Assembly: GCA_900472575.1 (NCBI GenBank)
Contig: UCIV01000017.1
Coordinates: 62,001 to 126,000 of the forward strand
Direction: 5' to 3'
Source of the DNA: Hyphomicrobiales bacterium
GTDB taxonomy: Bacteria; Pseudomonadota; Alphaproteobacteria; Rhizobiales; Rhizobiaceae
Length of the DNA stretch: 64,000 bases
Made by a program: the position numbers and the translations under genes. Under the pieces are notes generated by a model that did no database searches, was not told where the DNA came from, and saw only the letters and a program-made list of their open reading frames with translations. The stretch's first letter is position 1. Each line of letters begins with the position of its first letter. Below are positions 27,592 through 36,960 of the stretch, piece by piece.

Positions 27592-29478
27592 ATGATCACG
27601 ATTACTGACCTTTCCGCCCGCATTGCAGGCCGTCTGCTTCTCGACAACGCCAGCGTCTCGCTCCCGGCGGGCGCCAAGGTCGGCCTGATCGGCCGCAACG
27701 GTGCGGGAAAGTCGACGCTTTTCCGCGTCATCACCGGCGATCTCATTGCCGAGAGCGGATCTGTGACGATCCCGAAGAATGCCCGGATCGGACAGGTTGC
27801 ACAGGAAGCGCCTAGCACGGAAGAGTCGCTCATCTCCATCGTCATGGCCGCCGACAAGGAGCGCACGGCGCTGATGGCGGAAGCCGAAACGGCAACCGAC
27901 CCGCACCGGATCGCCGAAATCCAGATGCGGCTCGTCGATATCGACGCTCACTCGGCGGAAGCGCGTGCAGCGAGCATTCTTGCCGGCCTCGGTTTTAATG
28001 CAGAAGCCCAGCTTCGTCCCGCCTCGTCATTTTCCGGCGGCTGGCGAATGCGTGTGGCGCTGGCGGCCGTGCTGTTTGCCGAGCCTGATCTGCTTCTGCT
28101 CGACGAACCAACGAACTATCTCGATCTCGAAGGCACGATGTGGCTGGAAGACTATGTGCGCCGTTACCCGCACACGGTCATCGTCATTTCACACGACCGC
28201 GATATGCTGAACAACGCGGTCAATTCGATCGTGCATCTCAACCAGCAGAAGCTGACCTTCTATCGCGGCAATTACGACCAGTTCGAGCGCCAGAAGGCCG
28301 AAGCCGACGAATTGCAGATGAAGGCGAAGGCCAAAAACGACGCCGCGCGCAAGCATCTGCAGAGTTTCATCGATCGCTTCAAGGCCAAGGCGACCAAGGC
28401 CAAGCAGGCCCAGAGCCGGGTGAAGGCGCTGGAGCGCATGGGTACGGTGGCGGCCGTGATCGAGGACCATGTCCAGCCGATCAGTTTTCCGAAGCCGGAA
28501 AAGATCCCCGCCTCGCCAATCGTTGCAATCAACAAGGGATCGGTCGGTTATGAACCCGGCAAGCCGATCCTGAAGAACATCAGCCTGCGCATCGACAATG
28601 ACGACCGCATCGCGCTGCTCGGCTCCAACGGCAATGGCAAATCGACCTTCGCCAAGCTGATTTCTGGCCGCCTGCAGACAGATGGCGGCGAGATGAAACT
28701 GCCGCCGTCACTCTCTATCGGTTTCTTCGCTCAGCACCAGCTGGATGACCTGATTCCCAACGAAACGCCGGTCGATCACGTGCGCCGGCTGATGCCGCAG
28801 GCGGCGGAAGCGCAGGTACGTGCCCGCGTCGCGCAGATGGGGCTTGCAACCGAAAAGATGAATACCGCCGCCAAGGATCTGTCGGGTGGCGAAAAGGCAC
28901 GCCTGCTGATGGGGCTTGCCGCTTTCCATGCGCCGAACCTTCTGATCCTCGATGAACCTACCAACCATCTCGACATCGACAGCCGCCGGGCGCTGATCGA
29001 GGCGCTGAACGATTATGACGGCGCCGTCATCCTGATTTCCCATGATCGCCACCTGATCGAGGCGACCGTCGACCGGCTGTGGCTGGTCAATGACGGCACG
29101 GTCAAGCCGTTCGAGGGCGACCTCGAAGAGTATCGTGAGCTGATCATCGCTTCAGGCCGCAAGAAGGACGACAAATCGCAGGCTGCAGCAGACGAACAGG
29201 TCAACAAGGCCGACCAGCGCAAGGCAAATGCCGAAAAGCGAGCCTCGCTTGCGCCGCTGAAGAAAAAGATCAACGAAAATGAATCCTTGACCGCCAAGCT
29301 TGAGAAGCTGATTCAGGCGCTTGATAAAGAACTTGCAGACCCTGCCCTTTATGAAAAGGCGCCTGCTAAGGCAGCTCAAAAGGCCAAGGAGCGAGGCGAG
29401 GCTGCCGCAAAGCTTTCGACCGCAGAAGAGGAATGGCTGATGCTGTCCTCGGAATATGAAGAGGCGATGGCGGGGTGA
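27592..29478 (+). CDS. ABC-F family ATP-binding protein
   Basis: A soluble ABC-F protein of 628 residues with two nucleotide-binding domains in one chain. Walker A sites are GRNGAGKST and GSNGNGKST, signatures are SFSGGWRMRVA and LSGGEKARLLM, and Walker B sites are LLLLDEPTNYLD and LLILDEPTNHLD. The linker between them is Lys/Ala-rich and helical, and a C-terminal coiled coil covers about residues 525-628. ABC-F proteins act on the ribosome to relieve stalls; this Uup/YheS-like housekeeping type is unlikely to be an antibiotic resistance factor. It starts 61 bases after the GGDEF gene. Confidence 0.92.
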   Translation: MITITDLSARIAGRLLLDNASVSLPAGAKVGLIGRNGAGKSTLFRVITGDLIAESGSVTIPKNARIGQVAQEAPSTEESLISIVMAADKERTALMAEAETATDPHRIAEIQMRLVDIDAHSAEARAASILAGLGFNAEAQLRPASSFSGGWRMRVALAAVLFAEPDLLLLDEPTNYLDLEGTMWLEDYVRRYPHTVIVISHDRDMLNNAVNSIVHLNQQKLTFYRGNYDQFERQKAEADELQMKAKAKNDAARKHLQSFIDRFKAKATKAKQAQSRVKALERMGTVAAVIEDHVQPISFPKPEKIPASPIVAINKGSVGYEPGKPILKNISLRIDNDDRIALLGSNGNGKSTFAKLISGRLQTDGGEMKLPPSLSIGFFAQHQLDDLIPNETPVDHVRRLMPQAAEAQVRARVAQMGLATEKMNTAAKDLSGGEKARLLMGLAAFHAPNLLILDEPTNHLDIDSRRALIEALNDYDGAVILISHDRHLIEATVDRLWLVNDGTVKPFEGDLEEYRELIIASGRKKDDKSQAAADEQVNKADQRKANAEKRASLAPLKKKINENESLTAKLEKLIQALDKELADPALYEKAPAKAAQKAKERGEAAAKLSTAEEEWLMLSSEYEEAMAG

Positions 29479-29485
29479 CTTTCAT

Positions 29486-29574
29486 TGCAACGTCTTTCTC
29501 GGACCTGTCCCGAGAATCTACTCACGTTGCAGCCAGCCGAAATGACAGCAGATCCTTGGGACAAGCCCAAGGAT
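29486..29574. repeat. REP-like palindrome cluster
   Basis: Three inverted repeats lie in one 180-base gap. An outer pair TGCAACGT (29486-29493)/ACGTTGCA (29524-29531) encloses an inner pair TTCTCGG/CCGAGAA (29496-29502, 29510-29516). A third, ATCCTTGGG (29552-29560)/CCCAAGGAT (29566-29574), is followed by GACGG. The last has the look of the extragenic palindromes (ATCCTxGGG...CCCxAGGAT-GACG) scattered through alphaproteobacterial genomes. It could also end the ABC-F transcript. Confidence 0.6.
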
Positions 29575-29662
29575 GACGGACAGCACAAATGCCGTCGGGC
29601 CGGTTGCCACCGCCCTTCGTGATGCATAGGTAGAGGCTTCCCGAGCACACGAGGAGGCCATG

Positions 29663-31705
29663 ATGAACCTGTTTCTCGAAACAGACGACGACCAGAACAC
29701 GATCGCTTTCGTTACCGAGCAGAACAGCAAGTCGGACCGCCAGTTCAGGACACCGGAATTCGAAAACGATCGCGATGCGCTGAAAGCGATGATCGAGCGC
29801 GAGGACCGGCTGATCGTGCCGGTGCGGCGCGGCAAATGGCTGTTCGATTTCCATCGCTCGAAGGACAATCCGCTTGGGCTCTGGCGCCGGCTGCCGGCGG
29901 ATCTTGAGCCGCGGCACGACGCGGCCTGGGAAACTGTTTTCGATTTCGACACCTTCTGTCTGAAAGAAGGCAAGCGCTGGATCTATTCCGGCGCGATCAC
30001 CTCCCCTTATGAACCCACGCGAGTCCTGCTGATCCTGTCGGATGGAGGTTCGGATCAGTTGCGGCTTCTGGAATTCGACACCGAAACCAGGACGATCGTC
30101 GAGAGTGGCTTCGACACACCGACGGCGCGGGCCCATGCAACTTGGCTGAGCCCGGACGAGATCGCCTATTTCGGGTCGGTCGACGAGTTTTCCGCCACCC
30201 GCTCCGGCTGGCCGCGGGTCGGCCGTATTCTCAAGCGCGGGGTCGACCCCAAGGATGCACCGATCCTGTTCGAAGCCGGCAAGGACGATGTCTATGGCGC
30301 GGCCAGCGTCATCGATCCGCTTTTCTGGGGCGGCAAGCCGGACGAGCGGAAGATCGAGTTCTTCACCGTTGGTCACGAAATCGGCAAGGCGAGCGTGCAT
30401 ATCCGCAACGCGAGTGGAGAGATAGAGCGCCTCGATCTGCCCGTCGAAAGCGACAGCGACCTCAATCACACCCATGCGATCTGGCGGGCGAAGACCGGCG
30501 AACGCTATCCGACCGGCACGCTCATCCTGCAGGATTTTCATCCTTTCGGGTCAGAGCCGCTGACAAACCCACGCGTTCTGTTCTCGCCGAAGGACGGCCA
30601 GTCCGTTTCCCAGTTCACGCTGCTGAAGACCTGGGCCGTGTTCATCGTCGTCGATCGCATGGTGCCGAAATTTTATCTGGTCGACCTGACCAAGCCCGAT
30701 CCAAAGCCGGAAGAGCTGCCTCTGCCGGAAGAACTACAGACGGTTGGTTTCCGGATGTTCGATGCCGACCTGACGCTCGGCGAGGAAATCCTCACCGTCA
30801 TCGGCCAGGGCTTTCTTCTGCCCTCCAGCAGCTTCCGTCTCGACCTGACGGACCACGCTGCCAAACGCGAGCTCGTGCCAACCGGAACGTCACCCGCCTA
30901 TTTCGATGCGCAGGGAATGACCTCGGAACTGCTCGAGGCAATCTCGGAAGACGGCACCAGGGTGCCCTACCACGTCACCCTGCCCCGCAACTGGACCAAG
31001 GGCGAGTTGCCGGTGCTGATGTATGGCTATGGCGGTTTCGGCGTATCACTTTCGCCCGTCTATTCCGGCGCCTATGGCATGCTGCTCGAACAGGGCGGCG
31101 CGTTTGTGCAGGCCTATATCCGCGGCGGCGGAGAGCTTGGACCGGACTGGCATAATGTCGCCAAGGGCAAGGGTCGCCACAAGGCGTTGGAGGATTTCGT
31201 CGCGGTCGCCCGCGATCTGGTCAAGCGCGGTTACACCAAGCCATCCCGCATCGCCTGCAACGGCGGCAGCAATGGTGGGCTTCTGACTGCTGTCATGGCA
31301 ACACGCTACCCGAATGATTTTGGTGCGGTGTGGACCTCGGTGCCGGTGATCGACATGTCGCGTTTCCACATATTCCCAGCCGGACGCGCCTGGATGGACG
31401 AATACGGCAATCCGGACGTGGCCGACGATCTCAATGCCATGCTCACCTATTCGCCGCTGCATCAGGTGAAGCCGAAGAGCGAGATCACCTATCCACCGAT
31501 CTATATCGAAAGCTCGACCAATGACGATCGGGTGCATCCTTCTCATGCGCGGCGTTTCGCCAAGCGACTGATCGATGCGGGTCACGAGCCCTTCTTCCGG
31601 GAATACGGATCGGGCGGTCACGGCGGCGCCGGCGACACGACCGAAATGGCCGAACGCCGCGCGATGGGCTACAGCTTCCTGCGCCAGACGATCATGAGGA
31701 AGTGA
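29663..31705 (+). CDS. Prolyl oligopeptidase family serine peptidase (S9)
   Basis: A 680-residue two-domain peptidase: an N-terminal beta-propeller (about residues 40-400) and a C-terminal alpha/beta-hydrolase. The catalytic Ser is in GGSNGG (about residue 536), the Asp in TNDDRVHP (about 621-622) and the His in GSGGHGGAGD (about 653). There is no signal peptide, so it is likely cytoplasmic, cleaving short peptides; the true specificity (prolyl or not) is unclear. Two ATGs follow AGGAGG; I prefer the second (29663), with 5-base spacing. A perfect 11-bp hairpin follows the stop. Confidence 0.9.
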   Translation: MNLFLETDDDQNTIAFVTEQNSKSDRQFRTPEFENDRDALKAMIEREDRLIVPVRRGKWLFDFHRSKDNPLGLWRRLPADLEPRHDAAWETVFDFDTFCLKEGKRWIYSGAITSPYEPTRVLLILSDGGSDQLRLLEFDTETRTIVESGFDTPTARAHATWLSPDEIAYFGSVDEFSATRSGWPRVGRILKRGVDPKDAPILFEAGKDDVYGAASVIDPLFWGGKPDERKIEFFTVGHEIGKASVHIRNASGEIERLDLPVESDSDLNHTHAIWRAKTGERYPTGTLILQDFHPFGSEPLTNPRVLFSPKDGQSVSQFTLLKTWAVFIVVDRMVPKFYLVDLTKPDPKPEELPLPEELQTVGFRMFDADLTLGEEILTVIGQGFLLPSSSFRLDLTDHAAKRELVPTGTSPAYFDAQGMTSELLEAISEDGTRVPYHVTLPRNWTKGELPVLMYGYGGFGVSLSPVYSGAYGMLLEQGGAFVQAYIRGGGELGPDWHNVAKGKGRHKALEDFVAVARDLVKRGYTKPSRIACNGGSNGGLLTAVMATRYPNDFGAVWTSVPVIDMSRFHIFPAGRAWMDEYGNPDVADDLNAMLTYSPLHQVKPKSEITYPPIYIESSTNDDRVHPSHARRFAKRLIDAGHEPFFREYGSGGHGGAGDTTEMAERRAMGYSFLRQTIMRK

Positions 31706-31712
31706 AACAGAC

Positions 31713-31744
31713 GTGGGTCGATGCTGATGAACACATCGACCCAC
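31713..31744 (+). terminator. Hairpin after S9 peptidase gene
   Basis: GTGGGTCGATG (31713-31723) and CATCGACCCAC (31734-31744) form a perfect 11-bp stem with a 10-base loop, 8 bases after the stop codon. The following AACCTTATA has no T run, so termination may be inefficient or the hairpin may stabilise the 3' end. Confidence 0.6.
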
Positions 31745-31842
31745 AACCTTATACGTGCAATTATATTTTATGCAACCACTTGCATTTATATTATTGTGAA
31801 ATAATAATTTCGAAGAATTTGATCAGGCTTTCGGGGGATAGC
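31745..31842 (+). promoter_or_regulatory. AT-rich upstream region of the SGNH gene, with inverted repeat
   Basis: About 100 bases of strikingly AT-rich DNA in a GC-rich genome. It carries ATGCAA-CCAC-TTGCAT (31770-31785) as a 6-bp inverted repeat, TATATT and TAATAA as possible -10 elements, and the 10-mer TATGCAACCA (31769-31778), which recurs inside the palindrome at 57.8 kb. It is a likely promoter/operator, but the exact boxes are not clear. Confidence 0.45.
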
Positions 31843-33588
31843 GTGTTTTTAAAGTTCTTCTCAAGCGTCACTATCAGCTCCTTTCTTTTTCTAAACTCCA
31901 CTCTTCCAGCACATTCCCAATACGACGCCCAGAAATACTGGGACGGCGTCAGATCTCCACCTCTGAAATGGAGCCAAGGCTGCACCAAAGATCCGGATCT
32001 ATTCGCCAGAGACAATCCCGACTATGCATCTCCGCCACTCATGGCGATCGGAGACAGCTTATATAACGGGGTCCAGTCGCTTCGGATCAACTGGTGGCTC
32101 TCCGAGTGGTCGGCGCCTTCGCTTGTCGCCATTCGACTTGGATTAATCGAGGAATCCGCAGCGGATCGAACAGGTGCCCGAGAGTTCTACGGGCCTCAAT
32201 ATCCCGGACAAGGAGGCTCTCCGGGCGAGGTCAAGAATTACGGCTTCAACCTGGAAAAACCTGGCATAAGCGGCCTTAGAGACCGTGCCCGGAATATTTG
32301 GGATGTGCCGAAAGAGCAGAGAGAAAGCCTCCGCGACCTTCTGGATAATTACAGCCCGCCTAACGGCCGCGCAATGGTCGACAACATCGCCTTCTCCGGG
32401 GCAAATTCGCTTGATCTTGTCTACTGGACGGCTGGCGAACACCGCTCTCTGGCGCATACGGCCCTCACCAGGATGGAGGGGCGTTTCCCCAGCGCCTTTT
32501 CGGCCCTCGGTGATGCCTACACCTATGCAAATGCCGCATTCGTGCTCAATCCCACCCGCGATCGCTGCCTTGATCAAATGACGCCGCTCGAGCAGGTGCA
32601 ACTGCGCCGACCAAAACGGCTTCTGGTCAATATCGGCTCCAACAACGGTCTCTACAAGGTGGCCTTTTTGGGCAGGGCGATAGGTGAGAAGGATAGCTGC
32701 CCGGCTGCGGAACTGGAAAAGGGCGTCAGGGAAATGGCGCATTGTGTCCAGCCGATCAAAAGCTTTCTTAACGAAAGACTTCCGGCAGACATGAAGACGC
32801 TGATGAACGGGCTGCAGGGCGTCAAAAATCTCGAATACGTCTATATAAACAATCTCGCATTGCCGAGTCAGGTGGCAAACGTTCTCTTCGGCTCAAGGAA
32901 AAATGCGAACACCCCCAGGTTCACAATCCACATCCTGAACAACAAGCAAGTTCCGCGGCAATTTATCGATGACGGCGACAAGCTTGTAACAGGGGTCAAT
33001 GCAGGCTTGCGGCGGGAGATCGAGACGCAGAATTCGAAGAGTTCCGGACCTCGGTTCGTTTATGTCGACCTAGCGGAAAAGCTGCGCTCCTTCGACTACA
33101 AGAAATGCGTGTTTCGGCAAGAAGGCGATTGTGACGATCGAAAGCTTGTGGTTTCAAAAAGCACGAGCGAAACCGACAGGGACTACAGCTTCGATAACAG
33201 ACCTCTGCGCGCAAGTGGATCAAGCGGATATGTCAGCGGATCTGCCTTCGCGGCAAGGATAAGCCAAGGTGGCCTTTTCAGCTTCGACAACATGCATCTT
33301 TCCTCGCTCGGCTACGAGATCATGGCTTTTGCGGTAAGGGAGGCGATGCAAGGCGCCAAGGATCCGATACTTGCGCCTCTTCCGAGAGCACAGGACAGCC
33401 GGTGCAGAAAACGTAGCGATCCGGATGCGCATATAATGCAGCCCGGCGACTGCATCGGGCAGCTTTCTCTCCCGGGTTGGTCGATAGCGGATGCGACACG
33501 CCGCGATTTCATATTTCAGCGTATTGCCGGCGACGATGAAATGCGGAACCGTGAGTTTATCCGCGCACTGCTGGCGTTCATGCAGTAA
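31843..33588 (+). CDS. Secreted GDSL/SGNH-hydrolase-like protein
   Basis: A 581-residue protein with an N-terminal signal peptide (VFLKFFSSVTISSFLFLNST... ending about PAHSQ). SGNH blocks are visible: AIGDSLYNG (block I Ser), NIAFSGANS (block II Gly), NIGSNNGL (block III Asn) and FDNMHLSSLGYEIM near the C-terminus (block V Asp/His). Much longer than common GDSL esterases, it has extra Cys pairs (CTKD, RCLD, SCPAAE, HCVQ, KKCVF, GDCDD, SRCRK, GDCIG). I chose the GTG at 31843 because GGGGGA precedes it and a signal peptide begins there. Substrate unknown. It converges with holC. Confidence 0.72.
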   Translation: MFLKFFSSVTISSFLFLNSTLPAHSQYDAQKYWDGVRSPPLKWSQGCTKDPDLFARDNPDYASPPLMAIGDSLYNGVQSLRINWWLSEWSAPSLVAIRLGLIEESAADRTGAREFYGPQYPGQGGSPGEVKNYGFNLEKPGISGLRDRARNIWDVPKEQRESLRDLLDNYSPPNGRAMVDNIAFSGANSLDLVYWTAGEHRSLAHTALTRMEGRFPSAFSALGDAYTYANAAFVLNPTRDRCLDQMTPLEQVQLRRPKRLLVNIGSNNGLYKVAFLGRAIGEKDSCPAAELEKGVREMAHCVQPIKSFLNERLPADMKTLMNGLQGVKNLEYVYINNLALPSQVANVLFGSRKNANTPRFTIHILNNKQVPRQFIDDGDKLVTGVNAGLRREIETQNSKSSGPRFVYVDLAEKLRSFDYKKCVFRQEGDCDDRKLVVSKSTSETDRDYSFDNRPLRASGSSGYVSGSAFAARISQGGLFSFDNMHLSSLGYEIMAFAVREAMQGAKDPILAPLPRAQDSRCRKRSDPDAHIMQPGDCIGQLSLPGWSIADATRRDFIFQRIAGDDEMRNREFIRALLAFMQ

Positions 33589-33599
33589 CGGTGCTCCGG

Positions 33600-34049
33600 T
33601 CAGGCCTTCTTCACCCAACGGCCTTCGGGCGATTGCTGCCAGTAGGTCAGCGCATGCCCCTCCCCCTTCAGCCGCTTCCATTCGGCGCGCGCTCTTTCGA
33701 GCTGGCTCTGGTCGTAACCGTCGAACATGAAGACGACGCGCTCGTAAGGGTCGAGCGGCGGTGGGGCGGCACCGTCCACCATGAAGCGGACGGTCGCCTG
33801 GTTGGCGTTTTCACTCGCTGTAGTCAGAAGCACCGGCTGGGCTTCAGCCATAGGCGCGGCATCGGTGCCATGCGGCAGAAAACTCTCATCGCGAAAGGTC
33901 CACAGATGCGCGTCGAGCATGTCTCGGCGCGCCTCGTCATTCGTCTGCACAACCACCTTCCAGCCGCGCTCGACGCTTTTTTCGAGGAGCGCCGGCAGCG
34001 CATCCTCGAGCTTCGATTCGGTCAGGTGGTAGAAGAGAACTTCGGTCAT
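33600..34049 (-). CDS. holC: DNA polymerase III subunit chi
   Basis: Links the clamp loader to single-strand binding protein at the replication fork. The 149-residue sequence starts [19 protein letters not shown] and contains VERGWKVVVQTNDEARRDMLD and the HLWTFRDESFLPHG motif, diagnostic of HolC. Its ATG overlaps the pepA stop by one base (TGATG), so the two are translationally coupled, an arrangement shared with many proteobacteria. Confidence 0.94.
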   Translation of the reverse strand: MTEVLFYHLTESKLEDALPALLEKSVERGWKVVVQTNDEARRDMLDAHLWTFRDESFLPHGTDAAPMAEAQPVLLTTASENANQATVRFMVDGAAPPPLDPYERVVFMFDGYDQSQLERARAEWKRLKGEGHALTYWQQSPEGRWVKKA

Positions 34050-35533
34050 CAGCCCTCGTAATTCGCCCGGATGAGTTCGTCCAGCAGGCGCACGCCATAA
34101 CCAGACGCCCAGGACGTGTTGATTTCGGTCTGCGGCGAATTCATCGCTGTGGCGGCGATGTCGAGATGCGCCCAGGGCGTGTCGCCGACGAAACGCTTGA
34201 GGAACTGCGCTGCCGTGATCGAACCGGCGGGACGACCGCCGCTGTTCTTCATGTCGGCAAAACGGCTATCGATGATCTTGTCGTATTCCTTGGCAAGCGG
34301 CATGCGCCACAGCTTTTCGGAGGTCGTCTCTCCTGCTGCCGTCAACTGGCCTGCAAGCGTCTCATCGTTGGAGAACAGGCCAGCATGGACATTGCCGAGA
34401 GCCACGACGATCGCGCCGGTGAGGGTCGCAAGATTGACCATGAAACGCGGCTTGAAACGTTCCTTGGTGTAGAAAAGCGCGTCAGCCAGAACGAGACGGC
34501 CTTCGGCATCGGTATTGATGATCTCGATCGTCTGGCCGGACATGGAGGTGACGATGTCACCCGGACGCTGAGCGTTGCCGTCCGGCATGTTTTCCACAAG
34601 GCCGAGAATGCCGACGGCGTTGACCTTTGCCTTGCGGGCGGCAAGCGTATGCATCAGACCGATGACGGCAGCGGCGCCGCCCATATCGCCCTTCATGTCT
34701 TCCATGCCGGCGCCCGGCTTGATGGAGATGCCGCCCGTATCGAAGACGACCCCCTTGCCAACAAAGGCAACCGGCTTGTCCTTTGCCTTGCCGCCGTTCC
34801 AGTGCATGACCGCCAGACGCGGCGGGCGGACAGAACCCTGTGCCACGCCCAGGAGCGCGCCCATGCCGAGCTTCTTCATCTCGACTTCGGTCAAAACCTC
34901 GACCTCCACACCCAGCGCCTTCAGTTCCTTGGCCTTGTCGGCGAATTCAACAGGGCCAAGTACGTTCGGCGGCAGGTTGACAAGATCACGGGCAAGCACA
35001 ACGCCGCTGGCGATTGCTTCAGTTGCGGCAAATGCCTTCTTTGCAGCGGCATGCCCAGCCATTACGATCTTCACGTCGACCGTTGCCGGCTTATCGTCGT
35101 CCTTCTTAGCCGTCTTGTAGCTATCGAACGCGTAGGAACGCAGCAGCATGCCGAGAGCGAAATCGGCGGCCTGGGCTGCACTCACGTCGAGGCCCGGTAC
35201 ATCGAGAAATACGACGGCCTTTTTGGCGTTCTTGAGATTTGCGGCAGCGACACCACCGGCCCGCAGCCAGTCATACACAGTCAGCGTATCCGGCTTTCCA
35301 AGCCCGATAACCGTCAGGCGATCCGCGTCTGAGCCATGCGGTGCGATCACATCGAGTACAGTCATCGCCTTTGCGGAAAATTTGGCGATCCCGGCTGCCC
35401 GCGCTCCGACACCCTGCGGATCGACCTCGGATAGACCAGAAGCGGGCAGATCGCCGGAAAGCTTGAGCTGAATGGCCAGAGAAGCAGCCACGGAAGAAGA
35501 TTTGGCAAAGGAGATATTCAGTTGAACGGACAT
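34049..35533 (-). CDS. pepA: Leucyl aminopeptidase (M17)
   Basis: A 494-residue cytosolic di-zinc aminopeptidase. The catalytic domain has [17 protein letters not shown] (metal-binding Lys and Asp), the [13 protein letters not shown] segment and [14 protein letters not shown], the M17 signature. The N-terminal domain is variable. ATG 35533 follows GGAG with a 5-base gap; the frame extends 9 codons further without support. holC follows with a one-base overlap. It diverges from lptF. Confidence 0.96.
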   Translation of the reverse strand: MSVQLNISFAKSSSVAASLAIQLKLSGDLPASGLSEVDPQGVGARAAGIAKFSAKAMTVLDVIAPHGSDADRLTVIGLGKPDTLTVYDWLRAGGVAAANLKNAKKAVVFLDVPGLDVSAAQAADFALGMLLRSYAFDSYKTAKKDDDKPATVDVKIVMAGHAAAKKAFAATEAIASGVVLARDLVNLPPNVLGPVEFADKAKELKALGVEVEVLTEVEMKKLGMGALLGVAQGSVRPPRLAVMHWNGGKAKDKPVAFVGKGVVFDTGGISIKPGAGMEDMKGDMGGAAAVIGLMHTLAARKAKVNAVGILGLVENMPDGNAQRPGDIVTSMSGQTIEIINTDAEGRLVLADALFYTKERFKPRFMVNLATLTGAIVVALGNVHAGLFSNDETLAGQLTAAGETTSEKLWRMPLAKEYDKIIDSRFADMKNSGGRPAGSITAAQFLKRFVGDTPWAHLDIAATAMNSPQTEINTSWASGYGVRLLDELIRANYEG

Positions 35534-35650
35534 CGGCACTCCACGTCTTTTTATACGCACATGGCCCGATCTTCACCCTTTCGGCCACGAAGGCAACCCC
35601 GGCAAGGCAAGGCTTGGCTGTCTGCGGGCGAATGTCACCCGTTTTGAAAT

Positions 35651-35694
35651 GTCACAACAAAAAATAAAAGTCGGCTAGCCAACATTTTTGTGAC
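35651..35694. repeat. Inverted repeat between pepA and lptF
   Basis: GTCACAA (35651-35657) and TTGTGAC (35688-35694) flank an AT-rich stretch containing the perfect palindrome GGCTAGCC (35673-35680). It sits in the divergent promoter region of pepA and lptF. An operator role is possible; no known box is matched. Confidence 0.35.
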
Positions 35695-35781
35695 GTGGCA
35701 TCTGTCGCAAAGACCTCATCGATCACATAGATAGGCTCAGCGTCATCATGGGATGGCGGAGCAGCAAAATGTCGGACGGGA

Positions 35782-36960
35782 ATGAAGCTTCTCGAAACTT
35801 ACATATTGCGCCGGATATTCCAGATGTTCCTGGTGGCACTCATTCCAGTGCTTACGATCATCTGGACCATTCAGGTGCTGGGGCGTATCAATCTGGTCAC
35901 GGACACGGGCCAGTCGATGGGCTCGTTCATGCTGCTTGCCAGCTATATCCTGCCGACGATCCTGCCGGTCGTGATGCCGTTTGCCTTCGTCATCGGCATC
36001 ACCCAGACGCTGACAGCGATGAACAACGACTCGGAGCTGCCGGTTATCGACGCGGCAGGCGCCAGCCGCAGCATCATTTATCGGCCGATCATCGGGCTGG
36101 CCGTCGTGCTCGGCATCGTTTCCTTTTCGGTTACAAACTTTCTCGAACCGGCATCGCGGCTCGGCGTGCGCCAGATGATCGCAGCAGCCTATGCCGACCT
36201 GCTCTCTTCCGTCATCGAGGAAAAGACCTTCCGGAGCATCGAAGAGGGTCTCTACGTGCAGATTTCCGAACGGAATTCGGGCCGTCTGCTCAAGGGCTTG
36301 TTCGTCGTCGACTATCGGGACCCGAATTTCGACCTGATCTATTATGCGAAGGAAGGCTCGGTCGATCCGGGCGGCACGTCTCTGACCATGCGCGACGGAG
36401 AGGTTCACCGTAAAACCCCGGATGGCCGCATTTCGATTATCCGCTTCGTTTCATATGCTTTCGATCTCTCAGCCATGACCAAGTCGGATGGCGAAGCCTT
36501 GCCTATGTCTTCGGGCGACCGTGGCCTCGGCTTCCTGCTTAATCCCAACCCGAATGATCCTGCCTATCAGCGATCACCCAGCAAGTTCTACTCCGAGCTT
36601 CATCGCAGGCTTTCCGACTGGCTTTATCCAATTGCCTTTGCCTTGGTCTCGCTGGTCGTCGCCGGCAGTAGCCGTTCGCATCGGCAGGCGCGCGTTCATC
36701 CGATGATATATGCGCTGATCGTTGCCTTCGGCCTGCGCTGGCTCGGCTTTTCGGCGACGAACTTAGTGGAGCGCAGCCCGTCTTACATGCCGCTCGTTTA
36801 TGCGATCCCGCTCGTCACGATCGTGATTTCTTCCTATATGCTGGCAACCAACCGGCAGCTCCACATGCCGCGCACCATCACCCGAAACATCGGGCGCATG
36901 AACAGCATGCTGATGCGTCGCCTGAAGATATCGTCCAATTCCGGTGGAGGTGCATCATGA
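35782..36960 (+). CDS. lptF: LPS export ABC transporter permease LptF
   Basis: One of the two inner-membrane permeases that extract lipopolysaccharide and pass it to the LptC/A/D bridge. The 392-residue YjgP/YjgQ-family protein begins MKLLETYILRRIFQMFLVAL, with helices near residues 10-115 and 285-355 flanking a periplasmic jellyroll domain. The motif MPFAFVIGITQTLTAMNNDSE is family-typical. lptG overlaps its end by 4 bases. Confidence 0.94.
   Translation: MKLLETYILRRIFQMFLVALIPVLTIIWTIQVLGRINLVTDTGQSMGSFMLLASYILPTILPVVMPFAFVIGITQTLTAMNNDSELPVIDAAGASRSIIYRPIIGLAVVLGIVSFSVTNFLEPASRLGVRQMIAAAYADLLSSVIEEKTFRSIEEGLYVQISERNSGRLLKGLFVVDYRDPNFDLIYYAKEGSVDPGGTSLTMRDGEVHRKTPDGRISIIRFVSYAFDLSAMTKSDGEALPMSSGDRGLGFLLNPNPNDPAYQRSPSKFYSELHRRLSDWLYPIAFALVSLVVAGSSRSHRQARVHPMIYALIVAFGLRWLGFSATNLVERSPSYMPLVYAIPLVTIVISSYMLATNRQLHMPRTITRNIGRMNSMLMRRLKISSNSGGGAS

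Noticed and set aside
27592-29478. ABC-F gene considered as an antibiotic resistance factor
   Set aside because: Length, linker and coiled-coil tail fit the housekeeping Uup/YheS type found in almost all proteobacteria.
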